This document shows, piece after piece, positions 53,153 to 62,592 of a stretch of 64,000 bases of DNA. The stretch is from positions 124,001 to 188,000 of the forward strand of contig NZ_JANFQP010000001.1 in assembly GCF_024436175.1 (NCBI RefSeq), given 5' to 3'. Origin of the DNA: Kaistella montana. Lineage in GTDB: Bacteria > Bacteroidota > Bacteroidia > Flavobacteriales > Weeksellaceae. Numbering within the stretch: the first letter of the stretch is position 1; every line of letters begins with the position of its first letter. The notes beneath the pieces were generated by a model. That model searched no databases. It was not told the DNA's origin and worked only from the letters and a program-made list of their open reading frames with translations. The position numbers and the translations under genes were made by a program.

Positions 53153-53180
53153 TATTAAACACGTTTCGGCGTGTTTTTTT
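53153..53180 (+). terminator. terminator after the zinc-ribbon gene
   Basis: AAACACG (53157-53163) pairs with CGTGTTT (53170-53176), followed by T. About 200 bases of undistinguished sequence follow before the ABC gene end. Confidence 0.85.
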
Positions 53181-53380
53181 TTGTCGATAAGACATAAAAA
53201 AAGGAAAAGTTTGGACAGGGTTCTTTTCCGGACTTGGTTGTTCGAGAACCGAACTAATTTCGTCTTAAAGTTGGAAAGAGAATTAACCAAAATTTTCCTT
53301 ATTCGGGAAGTGTAAAGTTAAGTTTTTTCAAAGATAATGCCAATGATTTCTATTGAAAATCTTTCATTGTTGGGAAAATA

Positions 53381-54331
53381 TCAGGTGAATTCTAAATCAA
53401 CTGTATTTTTTAGTGGCTGTTCAGAGTAAACAACCAGTTTTTTTTCGTTCAAGGAAATTTTGTTCCAGAAATGGTTTCCTGCGAAGCGACTTTCCAAAAC
53501 TTCAGCTTTCATTTTTTGGTCATTATTTTCTCCATTTGAAATTTTAATTTCGTGTGGAAACCAGAAGTTTTTTGTAAGATTCCAATGCTTTTTTTCATCA
53601 TCAGAAAATACATTTACTTCACCAAATAATTTCGCAACATATTCATTATAAGGGTTTTTGTAAGTTTCTTCAGGCGAATCGTTTTGAATGAGTCTGCCTT
53701 CCTGAAGCACAATAATTTGATCGAGCCACGGCATTACTTCCTGAATCTCGTGCGTAGAAATCAGCATTGAGATATTTTTTTCCTTTACATAATTAAATAA
53801 TCTTTCTCTAAGTTCTACTTTTCGTGAAAAATCGAGATTGCTGAAAGGTTCATCCAGCAAAAGCAGTTTAGGCATTACCGAAAGCGCGCGCGCAATCGCA
53901 ACTCGTTGTTGTTGACCGCCACTTAAATATTTAGGTAAAACTGAAGCGTATTCTTCCAAACCAACTACCGCGAGCAATTCCATCACTTTTGTCTTTTTTT
54001 CAACCAAATTAATGTTCGACAGGAATTTCCCGACATTATCAGCGACGGTTGCGTAAGGCATTAAATCATAATTTTGTGCCACCAGTTTCATTTCCGGTTC
54101 ACCTGGAACAAGGTTTTTCTTGGGGCCGAAAATAGGTTTTCCATCGAAGATGATTTCGCCTTTTTCCCAATCGAGTAAGCCGTAGATTAGGTTCAGTAAT
54201 GTAGATTTTCCGCAACCGCTTTCACCTGCAAGAGCAATGATTTTGCCTTCGCTGATTCGCAGATTGAGGTTGTGAAAAAGCTTTTTTTCAGGATTGTATG
54301 AAAAAAATAATTGATTGATTTCTAAAAGCAT
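53381..54331 (-). CDS. orphan ABC transporter ATP-binding protein
   Basis: A 316-residue ATPase with Walker A GESGCGKSTL, Q-loop VAQNYDLMPYAT, signature LSGGQQQRVAIARAL, Walker B LLLLDEPFSNLD and H-loop STHEIQ. After about residue 235 there is a 75-residue C-terminal extension, resembling the TOBE-type domain of importers such as PotA or FbpC. No permease or substrate-binding gene is adjacent, so the transport partner is unknown. Confidence 0.88.
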   Translation of the reverse strand: MLLEINQLFFSYNPEKKLFHNLNLRISEGKIIALAGESGCGKSTLLNLIYGLLDWEKGEIIFDGKPIFGPKKNLVPGEPEMKLVAQNYDLMPYATVADNVGKFLSNINLVEKKTKVMELLAVVGLEEYASVLPKYLSGGQQQRVAIARALSVMPKLLLLDEPFSNLDFSRKVELRERLFNYVKEKNISMLISTHEIQEVMPWLDQIIVLQEGRLIQNDSPEETYKNPYNEYVAKLFGEVNVFSDDEKKHWNLTKNFWFPHEIKISNGENNDQKMKAEVLESRFAGNHFWNKISLNEKKLVVYSEQPLKNTVDLEFT

Positions 54332-54410
54332 ATTGCGAAAATAACATTTTTATAAATAATCTAAATTTTTTTTATTAATTTAGCAAAACAATTAAAATTT
54401 GATTTTTTAA

Positions 54411-55073
54411 ATGAAAACGGTAATCAAAACTACGATATTTTCAGCATTTATAGCAGGGATTTTATTGATTTCCTGCGGAAAAGACAAACCTTTATCCAGC
54501 GAAAGCAACGTGGTTTCTACTTCAAAAGAAGGAGATGTTTTTGTGTTGGATACGCTCAACAGCCGTATCGAATGGAAAGGTTTCAAAGTTGTGAAAACCG
54601 ATAATACCAGTCATTTCGGAACATTGAAATTTGAAAGTGGAGAAGTAACGGTCAATAAAGGCAAGTTGGAAAGCGGAAAGTTCGTTGCTGATATGAATTC
54701 CCTAACATCAGTTGATTTAAAAGATGATGCCGAACAAATGAGTAAATTGAATGGACATTTGAAAAGTGGCGATTTCTTTGAAGTAGAAAAATTTCCAACG
54801 GCTTCTTACGAAATTACCAAGGTTTCAGAAAATACTTCCGGAGGAGATTACAATACCGTTTTAGATGGTAATCTTACCATTAAAGGAATTACAAAACCGG
54901 TTCAGTTTAATGCAAATGTTGCCCTAAAAGAGGGTGTTGTAAGCATTGCAACCGAACCTAAAGATATAAATCGCGAAGATTTTGGAGTGAAATTCCAAAT
55001 GCCTGTTGCGAATGGTTTGATCAAAGATGAAATGAACCTACAGATCTTAGTGAAAGCCATGGAAAAGAAATAA
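54411..55073 (+). CDS. YceI-family lipoprotein
   Basis: A 220-residue lipoprotein (lipobox LISC, Cys22) with a YceI-like lipocalin-type beta-barrel (about 55-220): VLDTLNSRIEWKGFKVVKTDNTSHFGTLKF, DDAEQMSKLNGHLKSGDFFEVEKFPTASYEI, TIKGITKPVQF. YceI proteins bind isoprenoid lipids. It is monocistronic, followed by a terminator. Confidence 0.92.
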   Translation: MKTVIKTTIFSAFIAGILLISCGKDKPLSSESNVVSTSKEGDVFVLDTLNSRIEWKGFKVVKTDNTSHFGTLKFESGEVTVNKGKLESGKFVADMNSLTSVDLKDDAEQMSKLNGHLKSGDFFEVEKFPTASYEITKVSENTSGGDYNTVLDGNLTIKGITKPVQFNANVALKEGVVSIATEPKDINREDFGVKFQMPVANGLIKDEMNLQILVKAMEKK

Positions 55074-55108
55074 AAAAAAATTTTTTTTATTTAAGTGTAA
55101 TAAGTGAT

Positions 55109-55142
55109 GTAAATCCGTCTCATTCTGTGGGGCGGATTTTTT
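55109..55142 (+). terminator. terminator after YceI gene
   Basis: AAATCCG (55111-55117) pairs with CGGATTT (55133-55139), followed by T. Confidence 0.75.
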
Positions 55143-55220
55143 AATAAACTTTTGTTCTTCAAGATATAAGATTAATTTTCAAGACTATAATTTGCCTTCA
55201 TTTTTTACCTTAAAATTTCC

Positions 55221-55228
55221 TAAATTTG
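55221..55228 (+). promoter_or_regulatory. putative alaS -7 box
   Basis: TAAATTTG matches TAnnTTTG, 50 bases upstream of the alaS ATG. No -33 at the expected distance was seen. Confidence 0.5.
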
Positions 55229-55277
55229 CATTCTTACAAAAACGCCAAAAAGCAATCGCTAAAAGCAAAACTCAACT

Positions 55278-57935
55278 ATGACTTCACAACAGATACGAAA
55301 ACAGTTTTTAGATTATTTTAAAGAAAAGGGACACCTTATCGTTCCTTCCGCGCCAATTGTACTGAAAGATGATCCAACTTTGATGTTCTCCAACTCGGGA
55401 ATGACGCAGTTTAAGGATTATTTTCTTGGTTACAAACAACCGAAAGCTCCCCGAATTGCCGATACTCAAAAATGTTTAAGAGTTTCCGGTAAACACAACG
55501 ATTTGGATGATGTAGGTCGCGATACTTACCATCACACAATGTTCGAAATGCTTGGGAACTGGTCTTTTGGCGATTATTTCAAGAAAGAAGCCATTGCTTT
55601 TGCGTGGGAATTGTTGACTGAAGTTTATAAAATTCCAAAAGAAAATCTTTACGTTACGATTTTTGAAGGTGATGCTTCTGAAAATTTAGAACGCGACCAA
55701 GATGCTTACGATTACTGGAAATCCCACATCGACGAAAGCAGAATTATCAACGGAAACAAGAAAGATAATTTCTGGGAAATGGGAGAGAGCGGACCTTGTG
55801 GACCTTGTTCTGAAATTCATGTTGATTTGAGGTCTGATGAGGAAAAAGCGCTTGTTCCTGGAATCGATTTGATCAATAACGATCATCCGCAAGTGGTGGA
55901 AATCTGGAATAATGTATTCATGGAATTCAATCGAAAAGCTGATGGTTCATTAGAGAAATTGCCTTCACAACACGTGGATACCGGAATGGGTTTTGAGCGT
56001 TTGTGTATGGCTTTGCAAGGAAAAAAATCCAATTATGATACCGATGTTTTCACGCCTTTAATTGCTAAAGTTGAAGAACTTTCAGGGAAAAAATACACTG
56101 GGATTTTAGAAGATGAAAAAGACATTGCGATTCGTGTTGTGGTAGATCATATTCGTGCTGTAGCATTTGCAATTGCCGATGGACAGCTTCCTTCGAACGG
56201 TGGAGCAGGTTATGTGATCCGAAGAATTTTAAGAAGAGCAATTTCCTATTCTTACCGATTTTTAGGAATGAAAGAACCTTTCCTTTTCGAATTGGTAGCG
56301 GTTTTAAAGAAAGAAATGGGCGAATTTTTCCCAGAATTGGTGAAGCAAGAAAAATTGGTAACCGAAGTAATCAAAGAAGAAGAAACTTCTTTCTTGAAAA
56401 CCATCGAACACGGTTTGAAAAGAATCGATTTAATCATCAACGAAACTCTTTCCAGAAATGAAAAAACACTTCCTGGAGCCGAGGTTTTTGAATTGTATGA
56501 CACTTATGGTTTCCCTGCAGATTTGTCGAGAATTATTGCCGAAGAAAAGAATTTAACCGTTGACGAAAAAGGTTTTGATGAAGAAATGGAAAAGCAAAAA
56601 CAGCGTTCCAAAAAATCATCGGCTCAGAAAGTTCACGATTGGGTTATTTTAGAAGAAAAACAAGAAGTTTTTGTTGGTTACGACCAAACAGAAGTTGAGA
56701 CATACATCACCCGTTACCGAAAAATAGAGAATAAAGATGGAGAATTTTACCAAATTGTACTCTCGAAATCTCCTTTCTATCCGGAAGGTGGTGGACAAAT
56801 CGGTGACAAAGGAATCCTGATTCCAAGCTATACTGAAGGTTTTGATATCGCAAACCCTGATGTTTTTGATATTACGAATTGTAGCGAAATTGTTGAGGTT
56901 TTGGAAACCCGAAAAGAAAACAATTTGATCGTTTCTTTAATTAAAGATTTACCGAAAGATGCAGGTGCCGTTTTTTATGCAAAAGTAAACACCACAGACC
57001 GTAAAAATACTCAAGCGAACCACTCGGTAACGCATTTGTTGCACGAAGCTTTGCGCGAAGTTTTGGGAACTCACGTTGAGCAAAAAGGATCTTTCGTAGG
57101 TCCAGACTATCTTCGTTTCGATTTCTCGCATTTCTCGAAAATGAGCGATGAAGAACTGAAACTGGTTGAGGAAAAAGTGAATACGAAAATTAAAGAAAAC
57201 ATTGCGTTGCAGGAGTTTAGAAATATTCCGATTGCAGAAGCGATGGAGAAAGGTGCGATGGCGCTTTTCGGTGAAAAATATGGCGATACCGTGCGAATGA
57301 TTCAGTTTGGAACTTCGCGGGAACTTTGTGGGGGAACTCATGTGAAAAGCACCGGTGAAATCGGTTATTTTAAAATTCAGAATGAAAGTTCAACTGCGGC
57401 GGGAATTCGCAGAATTGAAGCAATTTCTGGAGATAAATCTGCAGAATATTTCCAAAATTTAGAACTTCAGATTAAAGAAATTTCTGCATTATTGAAGTCC
57501 AAAGATTTAGCAAAATCAGTAGAAAAATTAATGGAAGAAAATTCCGCTTTGAAATCAGAGGTAGAATCATTGAAAAAAGAAAAAGCCAAAGGCGAAACCG
57601 CTAATTGGAAAAACGATTTTACAGAAAGTGGAGATAAAAAACTTTTGGTAAAAAAAGTTTCAATGGATGCCGGAAGTGTGAAAGACATCGTTTTCCAACT
57701 GAAAAAAGAGGTTGAAAACTCCGTGATCATCATTCTTTCCGATGCTGATGGAAAACCTATGATTACGGTAGGCGTTTCGCAAGATTTGGAAGCCAATTAC
57801 CACGCAGGAAATATCGTGAAAGATTTAGCGAAAGAAATCCAAGGCGGTGGTGGAGGAAATCCTGGATTTGCTACTGCAGGTGGAAAAAACCTAGATGGAA
57901 TTGAAAATGCTTACCAAAAAGCTTTAGCATTATAA
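55278..57935 (+). CDS. alaS: alanyl-tRNA synthetase
   Basis: Charges tRNA-Ala. The 885 residues have the catalytic N-terminal domain ([55 protein letters not shown]-like region), an editing domain with the zinc motif [12 protein letters not shown] and CGGTHV, and a C-terminal oligomerisation domain with the Gly-rich [14 protein letters not shown]. It is complete and of normal length. A bidirectional terminator follows. Confidence 0.98.
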   Translation: MTSQQIRKQFLDYFKEKGHLIVPSAPIVLKDDPTLMFSNSGMTQFKDYFLGYKQPKAPRIADTQKCLRVSGKHNDLDDVGRDTYHHTMFEMLGNWSFGDYFKKEAIAFAWELLTEVYKIPKENLYVTIFEGDASENLERDQDAYDYWKSHIDESRIINGNKKDNFWEMGESGPCGPCSEIHVDLRSDEEKALVPGIDLINNDHPQVVEIWNNVFMEFNRKADGSLEKLPSQHVDTGMGFERLCMALQGKKSNYDTDVFTPLIAKVEELSGKKYTGILEDEKDIAIRVVVDHIRAVAFAIADGQLPSNGGAGYVIRRILRRAISYSYRFLGMKEPFLFELVAVLKKEMGEFFPELVKQEKLVTEVIKEEETSFLKTIEHGLKRIDLIINETLSRNEKTLPGAEVFELYDTYGFPADLSRIIAEEKNLTVDEKGFDEEMEKQKQRSKKSSAQKVHDWVILEEKQEVFVGYDQTEVETYITRYRKIENKDGEFYQIVLSKSPFYPEGGGQIGDKGILIPSYTEGFDIANPDVFDITNCSEIVEVLETRKENNLIVSLIKDLPKDAGAVFYAKVNTTDRKNTQANHSVTHLLHEALREVLGTHVEQKGSFVGPDYLRFDFSHFSKMSDEELKLVEEKVNTKIKENIALQEFRNIPIAEAMEKGAMALFGEKYGDTVRMIQFGTSRELCGGTHVKSTGEIGYFKIQNESSTAAGIRRIEAISGDKSAEYFQNLELQIKEISALLKSKDLAKSVEKLMEENSALKSEVESLKKEKAKGETANWKNDFTESGDKKLLVKKVSMDAGSVKDIVFQLKKEVENSVIIILSDADGKPMITVGVSQDLEANYHAGNIVKDLAKEIQGGGGGNPGFATAGGKNLDGIENAYQKALAL

Positions 57936-57956
57936 AAAGTCAATTTATAGAGCAAA

Positions 57957-57992
57957 AAAAAATCCCGAAACTTCATTCGGGATTTTTTTTGA
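57957..57992. terminator. bidirectional terminator after alaS
   Basis: AAATCCCGAA (57960-57969) pairs with TTCGGGATTT (57976-57985). It lies between alaS and the convergent small membrane-protein gene. Confidence 0.85.
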
Positions 57993-58001
57993 TATTGTTT
58001 A

Positions 58002-58244
58002 TTATTTGTTTCCGCCTCCTCGGGTGATTAATGCGATAATAATGATAAGAACTAAGGCTCCGATTACCCAAACTATTGGGTTGCTCATCCAATCAGCACC
58101 CATTGCATCCGTTCCTTTGTTTACATCTACATCAACCTTTAAATCTGCAGCTTTATCTTGTGCTTTAACTGCAATTGTAGCAAAATTTGCAAATAATGCT
58201 AATGCGAAAATCTGAATTTTGGTAAATAAGTTAGCTCGTGTCAT
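58002..58244 (-). CDS. small membrane-anchored hypothetical protein
   Basis: An 80-residue protein with an N-terminal signal-like segment (MTRANLFTKIQIFALALFA, ending VKAQ), a short acidic stretch (KAADLKVDVDVNKGT), a C-terminal transmembrane helix (about 56-75, NPIVWVIGALVLIIIIALI) and a basic end TRGGGNK. It may be cleaved to a small C-terminally anchored peptide. I do not recognise a family. The ATG at 58244 is preferred over one 11 codons upstream, since the signal peptide begins there. Confidence 0.7.
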   Translation of the reverse strand: MTRANLFTKIQIFALALFANFATIAVKAQDKAADLKVDVDVNKGTDAMGADWMSNPIVWVIGALVLIIIIALITRGGGNK

Positions 58245-58322
58245 AAGTTTATTTTTTAATGTTATGAATTGAGACATTCTAAAACTGTACCAAAATATAT
58301 TAAATGAGAAATTTAATGATGA

Positions 58323-58817
58323 TTAAAGATGCAATTCCATCAAAAAATCATCCATCACATAGCCGTTTCCGATGTCGAAAACCCCTTCCTTATAAACCGT
58401 AAATCCTTGTTTTTCATAGATTTGCTTCGCTGAATTGTTTTTGTTGACATTCAGAATGATTCGGTTGTTGGATGTTTCCGAAGTTTTTTCTTTAAGGAAA
58501 TTAATTGCAGCTTTTCCAAGACCAAGACCTTTGAAATCCTCTAAAAGATAAATGCGATGGAGTTTGGTGGTGTTTTTTTCGTAATGGAATTCAAAACCGA
58601 TAAATCCGGCTGCAATATTATCTTTTAGAATTAAATAATATTGATAATTGGGATTTTCGAGTTGCTTTGAAATTTCTTCATGTGAATACATTTGCTGCAA
58701 CATATAATCGATTTGTTCTTGCGAAAGAATCTTTTTATATGCAGCATTCCATGATTGATTTGCCAATTCCCGAATCTGCGGAATGTCTGCTTTTATAGCT
58801 TTTTTAAATGAAATCAT
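58323..58817 (-). CDS. GNAT-family N-acetyltransferase
   Basis: A 164-residue GCN5-type acetyltransferase. The acetyl-CoA motif is RIYLLEDFKGLGLGKAAINFL, followed by NRIILNVNKNNSAKQIYEKQGFTVYKEG. The N-terminus MISFKKAIKADIPQIRELAN is typical of the family; the ATG at 58817 avoids overlap with the next gene. Substrate unknown. Confidence 0.9.
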   Translation of the reverse strand: MISFKKAIKADIPQIRELANQSWNAAYKKILSQEQIDYMLQQMYSHEEISKQLENPNYQYYLILKDNIAAGFIGFEFHYEKNTTKLHRIYLLEDFKGLGLGKAAINFLKEKTSETSNNRIILNVNKNNSAKQIYEKQGFTVYKEGVFDIGNGYVMDDFLMELHL

Positions 58818-58833
58818 TGGGTTTAAAAAAGAA

Positions 58834-60039
58834 TTAAACAAGTTCAATTAAAGTAATTTCCGGCTCAATTCCTACTCTTCCCGGGAAAGCAATTACACCG
58901 AAACCGCGGTTTACATAAAGATATTTGCCGGAACTTTCATATAAATCTGCCCATTTTTTGTAGCGATATTGCACCGGCGACCAACGAACATTTTTTAAAT
59001 CAAGGCCAAATTGCATTCCGTGGGTGTGTCCGGAAAGCGTGAGTTGTACATTGGAAGGATGGTTTTTCACCACCGCATCGAAATGGGTAGGATCGTGGCT
59101 CATCAATATTTTTGCGGTATCAGCGGGAATTCCGGCGGACGCTTTATTTAAATCGCCGTATTGCGGAAATGGTTTTTCGCCCCAGTTTTCAACTCCCAAA
59201 ATATAGAGTTTTTCCCCGTTTTTCTCGATAATCCGGTGTTCATTTCTCAACATTTCGAAGCCGGCTTGCTTTTGTAATTTAATTAAATTAGGAATGTTTT
59301 GGGCTTTTTCTTCAGCAGAATTCCATTCGGCATAATCACCATAATCGTGGTTTCCCAAAATTGAAAACTTACCATCTTTCGCTTGAATTGTAGAAAATAA
59401 TGGAACGAACGGTTCAAATTCACTGGCGAAATTATTGACCATATCGCCGGTGAATAGGACTAAATCTGCTTTTTGCTCATTTATTAAATCAATGGCTTTT
59501 TGCAATTTTTCTGGATGAAAAAAACTTCCTGAATGCACATCGGAAATCTGTATGATTTTGTAACCTTTGAAAATTTCTGGCAAACCTGCGATTTTCAATT
59601 TTACTTTTCTTACGCTGTGGCGGTACTTTCCGAAGATAATTCCATCGATCACTAAAGCAGAAAAAATTCCGGCAATTCCTAAACCGATGAGGCTTATGAA
59701 TTGTCTTCGCTCTGGAAAATAGGTTTCCGGTTTTACGAAAAAGGTAAAAAGATATCTGAAAAACCTTCCGATGTCTTCAATTAAAAGGAAAAATACAATG
59801 AAAAGCTTAGGAAGCAGAAAAATTAAAAAAATGGAAGAAACGATTTGTATCCGATGATGATCGCGGTCGCTTCGTTTGAAATTGAGTAATTCGTAGATGA
59901 AAAATCCGTACACAAAAAGCGTTACAATCCAATACCCAATACGCAACCAGTTGTTGGAGGTGAGGGTTTTAAATGCTTGATAAACATAGAATTCCAGAAT
60001 AAAAATAATTCCGGTGATGATTAAAAAATTTTTCTGCAT
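58834..60039 (-). CDS. membrane metallophosphoesterase
   Basis: A 401-residue protein with four N-terminal hydrophobic helices (about 4-22, 31-50, 66-87, 111-132) and a C-terminal calcineurin-like phosphoesterase domain: IQISDVHSG, LFTGDMVNN, ILGNHDYGDY, LMSHDP and LSGHTHGMQFG. This layout resembles the YkuE/YaeI-type phosphodiesterases. The GNAT gene starts 16 bases downstream. Confidence 0.9.
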   Translation of the reverse strand: MQKNFLIITGIIFILEFYVYQAFKTLTSNNWLRIGYWIVTLFVYGFFIYELLNFKRSDRDHHRIQIVSSIFLIFLLPKLFIVFFLLIEDIGRFFRYLFTFFVKPETYFPERRQFISLIGLGIAGIFSALVIDGIIFGKYRHSVRKVKLKIAGLPEIFKGYKIIQISDVHSGSFFHPEKLQKAIDLINEQKADLVLFTGDMVNNFASEFEPFVPLFSTIQAKDGKFSILGNHDYGDYAEWNSAEEKAQNIPNLIKLQKQAGFEMLRNEHRIIEKNGEKLYILGVENWGEKPFPQYGDLNKASAGIPADTAKILMSHDPTHFDAVVKNHPSNVQLTLSGHTHGMQFGLDLKNVRWSPVQYRYKKWADLYESSGKYLYVNRGFGVIAFPGRVGIEPEITLIELV

Positions 60040-60054
60040 AAGTAGATTTCAATA

Positions 60055-60086
60055 AAAAAGCACAAAATGGTTTTTTGTGCTTCTTA
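60055..60086 (-). terminator. terminator after FabH paralogue
   Basis: AAGCACAAAA (60059-60068) pairs with TTTTGTGCTT (60073-60082), 36 bases after the FabH-like stop codon, with T-rich tail on the minus strand. Confidence 0.75.
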
Positions 60087-60121
60087 TGTTTTGTTTAAAT
60101 ATTTTATTTCGAAAAATAGGT

Positions 60122-61189
60122 TTAAGGAAATCTGTAAACAATTGCATTAATGTTCATTCCTGCGCCAACTGAAGCGAAAACGATATTGCCTTTGTCTTTG
60201 AATTGGTGACCTTTCATATTTCCTTTTCTGATCAAATCAAACATCGTAGGAATCGTAGCTACAGAAGAATTTCCGAATTCTTGAATTGTCATTGGAGCAA
60301 TGTCGTGATCATAATCGGATTTTCCGTAGAGTTTGTGCAGCCTCGAAATCATTGCATAATCCATTTTAGCATTGGCTTGGTGAATTAATATTTTATCGAT
60401 ATCATCGATGGTTAAATCTGCTTTATCAATGGTTTCTTTGATGGCATCCGGTACATATTTTAAAGCGTACTCGTAAATTTTTCTTCCGTGCATTCTGATG
60501 TAGAGCGGTCTACGATCTTCATCTTTTTTTAGAGATGGCGCGTTTTCCAGATAATTCAGTTCTACATTGTTATCACAGTACGTTGCATCAGCAATGATTC
60601 CAACATTTTCTTCGTCTGTAGCTTTTACTACTACCGCACCAGCTCCGTCGGCAAAAATCATTTTGTTTCTGTCGAAAGCATCGGTAACTCGGCTTAAAGT
60701 TTCAGAACCAACAACTAGAATAAGTTTTGCTTTTTTTGCTTTAATTAAAGTATCTGCCAAAATCATGGCTTCTACCCAACCTGGACAACCGAAAATCATG
60801 TCGTAGTTCACGCATGTGCGGTTCTGTATTCCCAATTTATTTTTAACTCGTGCAGACATGGAAGGCATAAAATTGGTCATCCCATTTCTATCTACTTCAC
60901 CAAAATTACTCGCGTAGATGATGTAATCTATTTCTTCCTGGTCGATATTCGCATCAGCGATGGCTTCTTTTGCGGCTCTGTACCCTAAGTCGGAGTTGAA
61001 TTCATCATCTTCCAAATATCTTCGGTTTTCAATTTCTGTAATGTCTACAAATTTCTGAATGATTTCTTCGTTAGGTTTGTCTATTTCGTCACCTTCATCG
61101 GTATAGAAAACGGAATCCATAAAATGTTCTCGGCCGATAATTTTTGTAGGAATATAACTTCCTGAACCTATAATGATTGTATTGGGCAT
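60122..61189 (-). CDS. beta-ketoacyl-ACP synthase III-like (FabH paralogue)
   Basis: A 355-residue thiolase-fold condensing enzyme. Catalytic residues are Cys135 in DMIFGCPGW, His in ILIHQANAKM and Asn in QEFGNSSVATIP; the SVGAGMNINAIVYRF C-terminus fits KASIII. An insert after residue 20 (MDSVFYTDEGDEIDKPNEE) lengthens the N-terminus compared with housekeeping FabH. There are no acp, plsX or fabD genes nearby, so it may serve a specialised acyl chain. I chose MPNTIIIGSG at 61189 as the start. Confidence 0.88.
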   Translation of the reverse strand: MPNTIIIGSGSYIPTKIIGREHFMDSVFYTDEGDEIDKPNEEIIQKFVDITEIENRRYLEDDEFNSDLGYRAAKEAIADANIDQEEIDYIIYASNFGEVDRNGMTNFMPSMSARVKNKLGIQNRTCVNYDMIFGCPGWVEAMILADTLIKAKKAKLILVVGSETLSRVTDAFDRNKMIFADGAGAVVVKATDEENVGIIADATYCDNNVELNYLENAPSLKKDEDRRPLYIRMHGRKIYEYALKYVPDAIKETIDKADLTIDDIDKILIHQANAKMDYAMISRLHKLYGKSDYDHDIAPMTIQEFGNSSVATIPTMFDLIRKGNMKGHQFKDKGNIVFASVGAGMNINAIVYRFP

Positions 61190-61256
61190 ATTGTAATAGA
61201 AAATTTCCGACAAAGTTAAGAATTAATATTGTATCGGCTTGAATGAAAATTATTAT

Positions 61257-61264
61257 TAAATTTG
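61257..61264 (+). promoter_or_regulatory. putative -7 box for the 61290 gene
   Basis: TAAATTTG, matching TAnnTTTG, 25 bases upstream of the ATG at 61290. It may drive the 61290-ubiE-porT group. Confidence 0.5.
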
Positions 61265-61289
61265 CAAAAGTTTTTTTATAACAAACAAT

Positions 61290-61859
61290 ATGAAAATGAG
61301 TGCGTCCACAAAAGGTCTGGTAATTTCGTTGATCACGGTACTTCTTGCCTTTGGGATTTACTTTTTGTTCCTTTCTAAAAAAAATTATTACCTAGTTGAT
61401 AATCCTACCAATAACACTTTTTATTTCAAAATTAATAATGGTAGTGAAAATATTATTGCTCCCGGACAAAAACTGCATGTAGATTTATCGAAAGGGAAAA
61501 ATCAAATCAAGGTTTTCGACGGACAGAAAAAAATGCTCTACGATTCTGGTTTTGTAGTCAATAAAGATCGTGGATTGCTGAATATTGCACATCAGGATTA
61601 TTATATCAATGAGCAATTTTACGGTTACGGACTTAATAAAGATTCATTGATTGCTGCCAGAAAAGCTACCGTAATTGATGGAAAAAACTATCTCAACGAG
61701 CCTAAACATTTCAATAAATTATATACCGACGATTTCTATTTCAATATTGACGAAGATTACGATAAAATTGTGAAAAACGTACAGAAAGTAGAATCGCGCA
61801 CCAAGATTTTCAGAAAACAGGACTTTCTGAATTATTACAAAGAATACTATCAATTTTAA
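61290..61859 (+). CDS. membrane-anchored hypothetical protein
   Basis: A 189-residue protein with one N-terminal membrane helix (about 10-27) and an extracytoplasmic domain that is beta-rich early (YYLVDNPTNNTFYFKINNGSEN, KLHVDLSKGKNQIKVFDG), then aromatic and helical toward the C-terminus. I do not recognise a family. It precedes ubiE by 10 bases and probably shares its transcript with ubiE and porT, which may point to an envelope role. Confidence 0.75.
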   Translation: MKMSASTKGLVISLITVLLAFGIYFLFLSKKNYYLVDNPTNNTFYFKINNGSENIIAPGQKLHVDLSKGKNQIKVFDGQKKMLYDSGFVVNKDRGLLNIAHQDYYINEQFYGYGLNKDSLIAARKATVIDGKNYLNEPKHFNKLYTDDFYFNIDEDYDKIVKNVQKVESRTKIFRKQDFLNYYKEYYQF

Positions 61860-61869
61860 ATACAACATT

Positions 61870-62589
61870 TTGAACCAAGTAAAACCATACAACACTGAAG
61901 CAGGAAAAAAGAGTGAAGTTGAAGATATGTTCGACAATATCGCTCCCAAATACGATTTACTGAACCACGTACTTTCCATGAAAATAGATGTGCTGTGGAG
62001 AAATACTTTGGTAAAATGGATGCAGAAAGACCAACCGAAAGAAGTTCTGGATGTAGCGACAGGAACCGGAGATTTGGCAATTGCTGTACAAAAAGGAACT
62101 TCGGCGAAAGTAGTTGGTTTGGATCTTTCCCAACAAATGCTGAACGTAGGAATCGAGAAAATTAAAAAACTTAATTTAGACGAACAAATCTCGATGCAGA
62201 AAGGCGATGCAGAAAACCTTCCGTTCGAAAGCAATAAATTCGATGCAGTTTCCGTTGCATTTGGAGTGAGAAATTTCGAAAATTTAGAGAAAGGTTTAGC
62301 TGAACTTAGAAGAGTGGTGAAAGAAAATAAAAGCGTATATATTTTAGAATTTTCTAAGGTTGAAGGCTTTTTGGGACCTTTTTATATGTTTTATTTTAAA
62401 AATATTTTGCCACAAATCGGTAAATTGGTTTCCAAAGACAACAGAGCGTACACTTATCTTCCAGATTCGGTAAACGCTTTCCCGTTTGGCGAAAAAATGA
62501 AAAACATTCTTCTAAATACCGGTTTCAAGAAAGTAGAATACAAAAAACTAAGCTTAGGAATCGCAACGATTTATAAGGCAACCAAATAA
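61870..62589 (+). CDS. ubiE: demethylmenaquinone methyltransferase
   Basis: SAM-dependent C-methyltransferase of menaquinone synthesis (UbiE/MenG). The 239 residues include DMFDNIAPKYDLLNHVLSMKID, the SAM motif LDVATGTGDLAI, DAVSVAFGVRNFENLEKGLAELRRV and the PLYMFYFK-like LGPFYMFYFKNILP. The start appears to be TTG at 61870. It lies 3 bases before the porT-like gene, a neighbour arrangement seen in Bacteroidota. Confidence 0.95.
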   Translation: MNQVKPYNTEAGKKSEVEDMFDNIAPKYDLLNHVLSMKIDVLWRNTLVKWMQKDQPKEVLDVATGTGDLAIAVQKGTSAKVVGLDLSQQMLNVGIEKIKKLNLDEQISMQKGDAENLPFESNKFDAVSVAFGVRNFENLEKGLAELRRVVKENKSVYILEFSKVEGFLGPFYMFYFKNILPQIGKLVSKDNRAYTYLPDSVNAFPFGEKMKNILLNTGFKKVEYKKLSLGIATIYKATK

Positions 62590-62592
62590 AAT

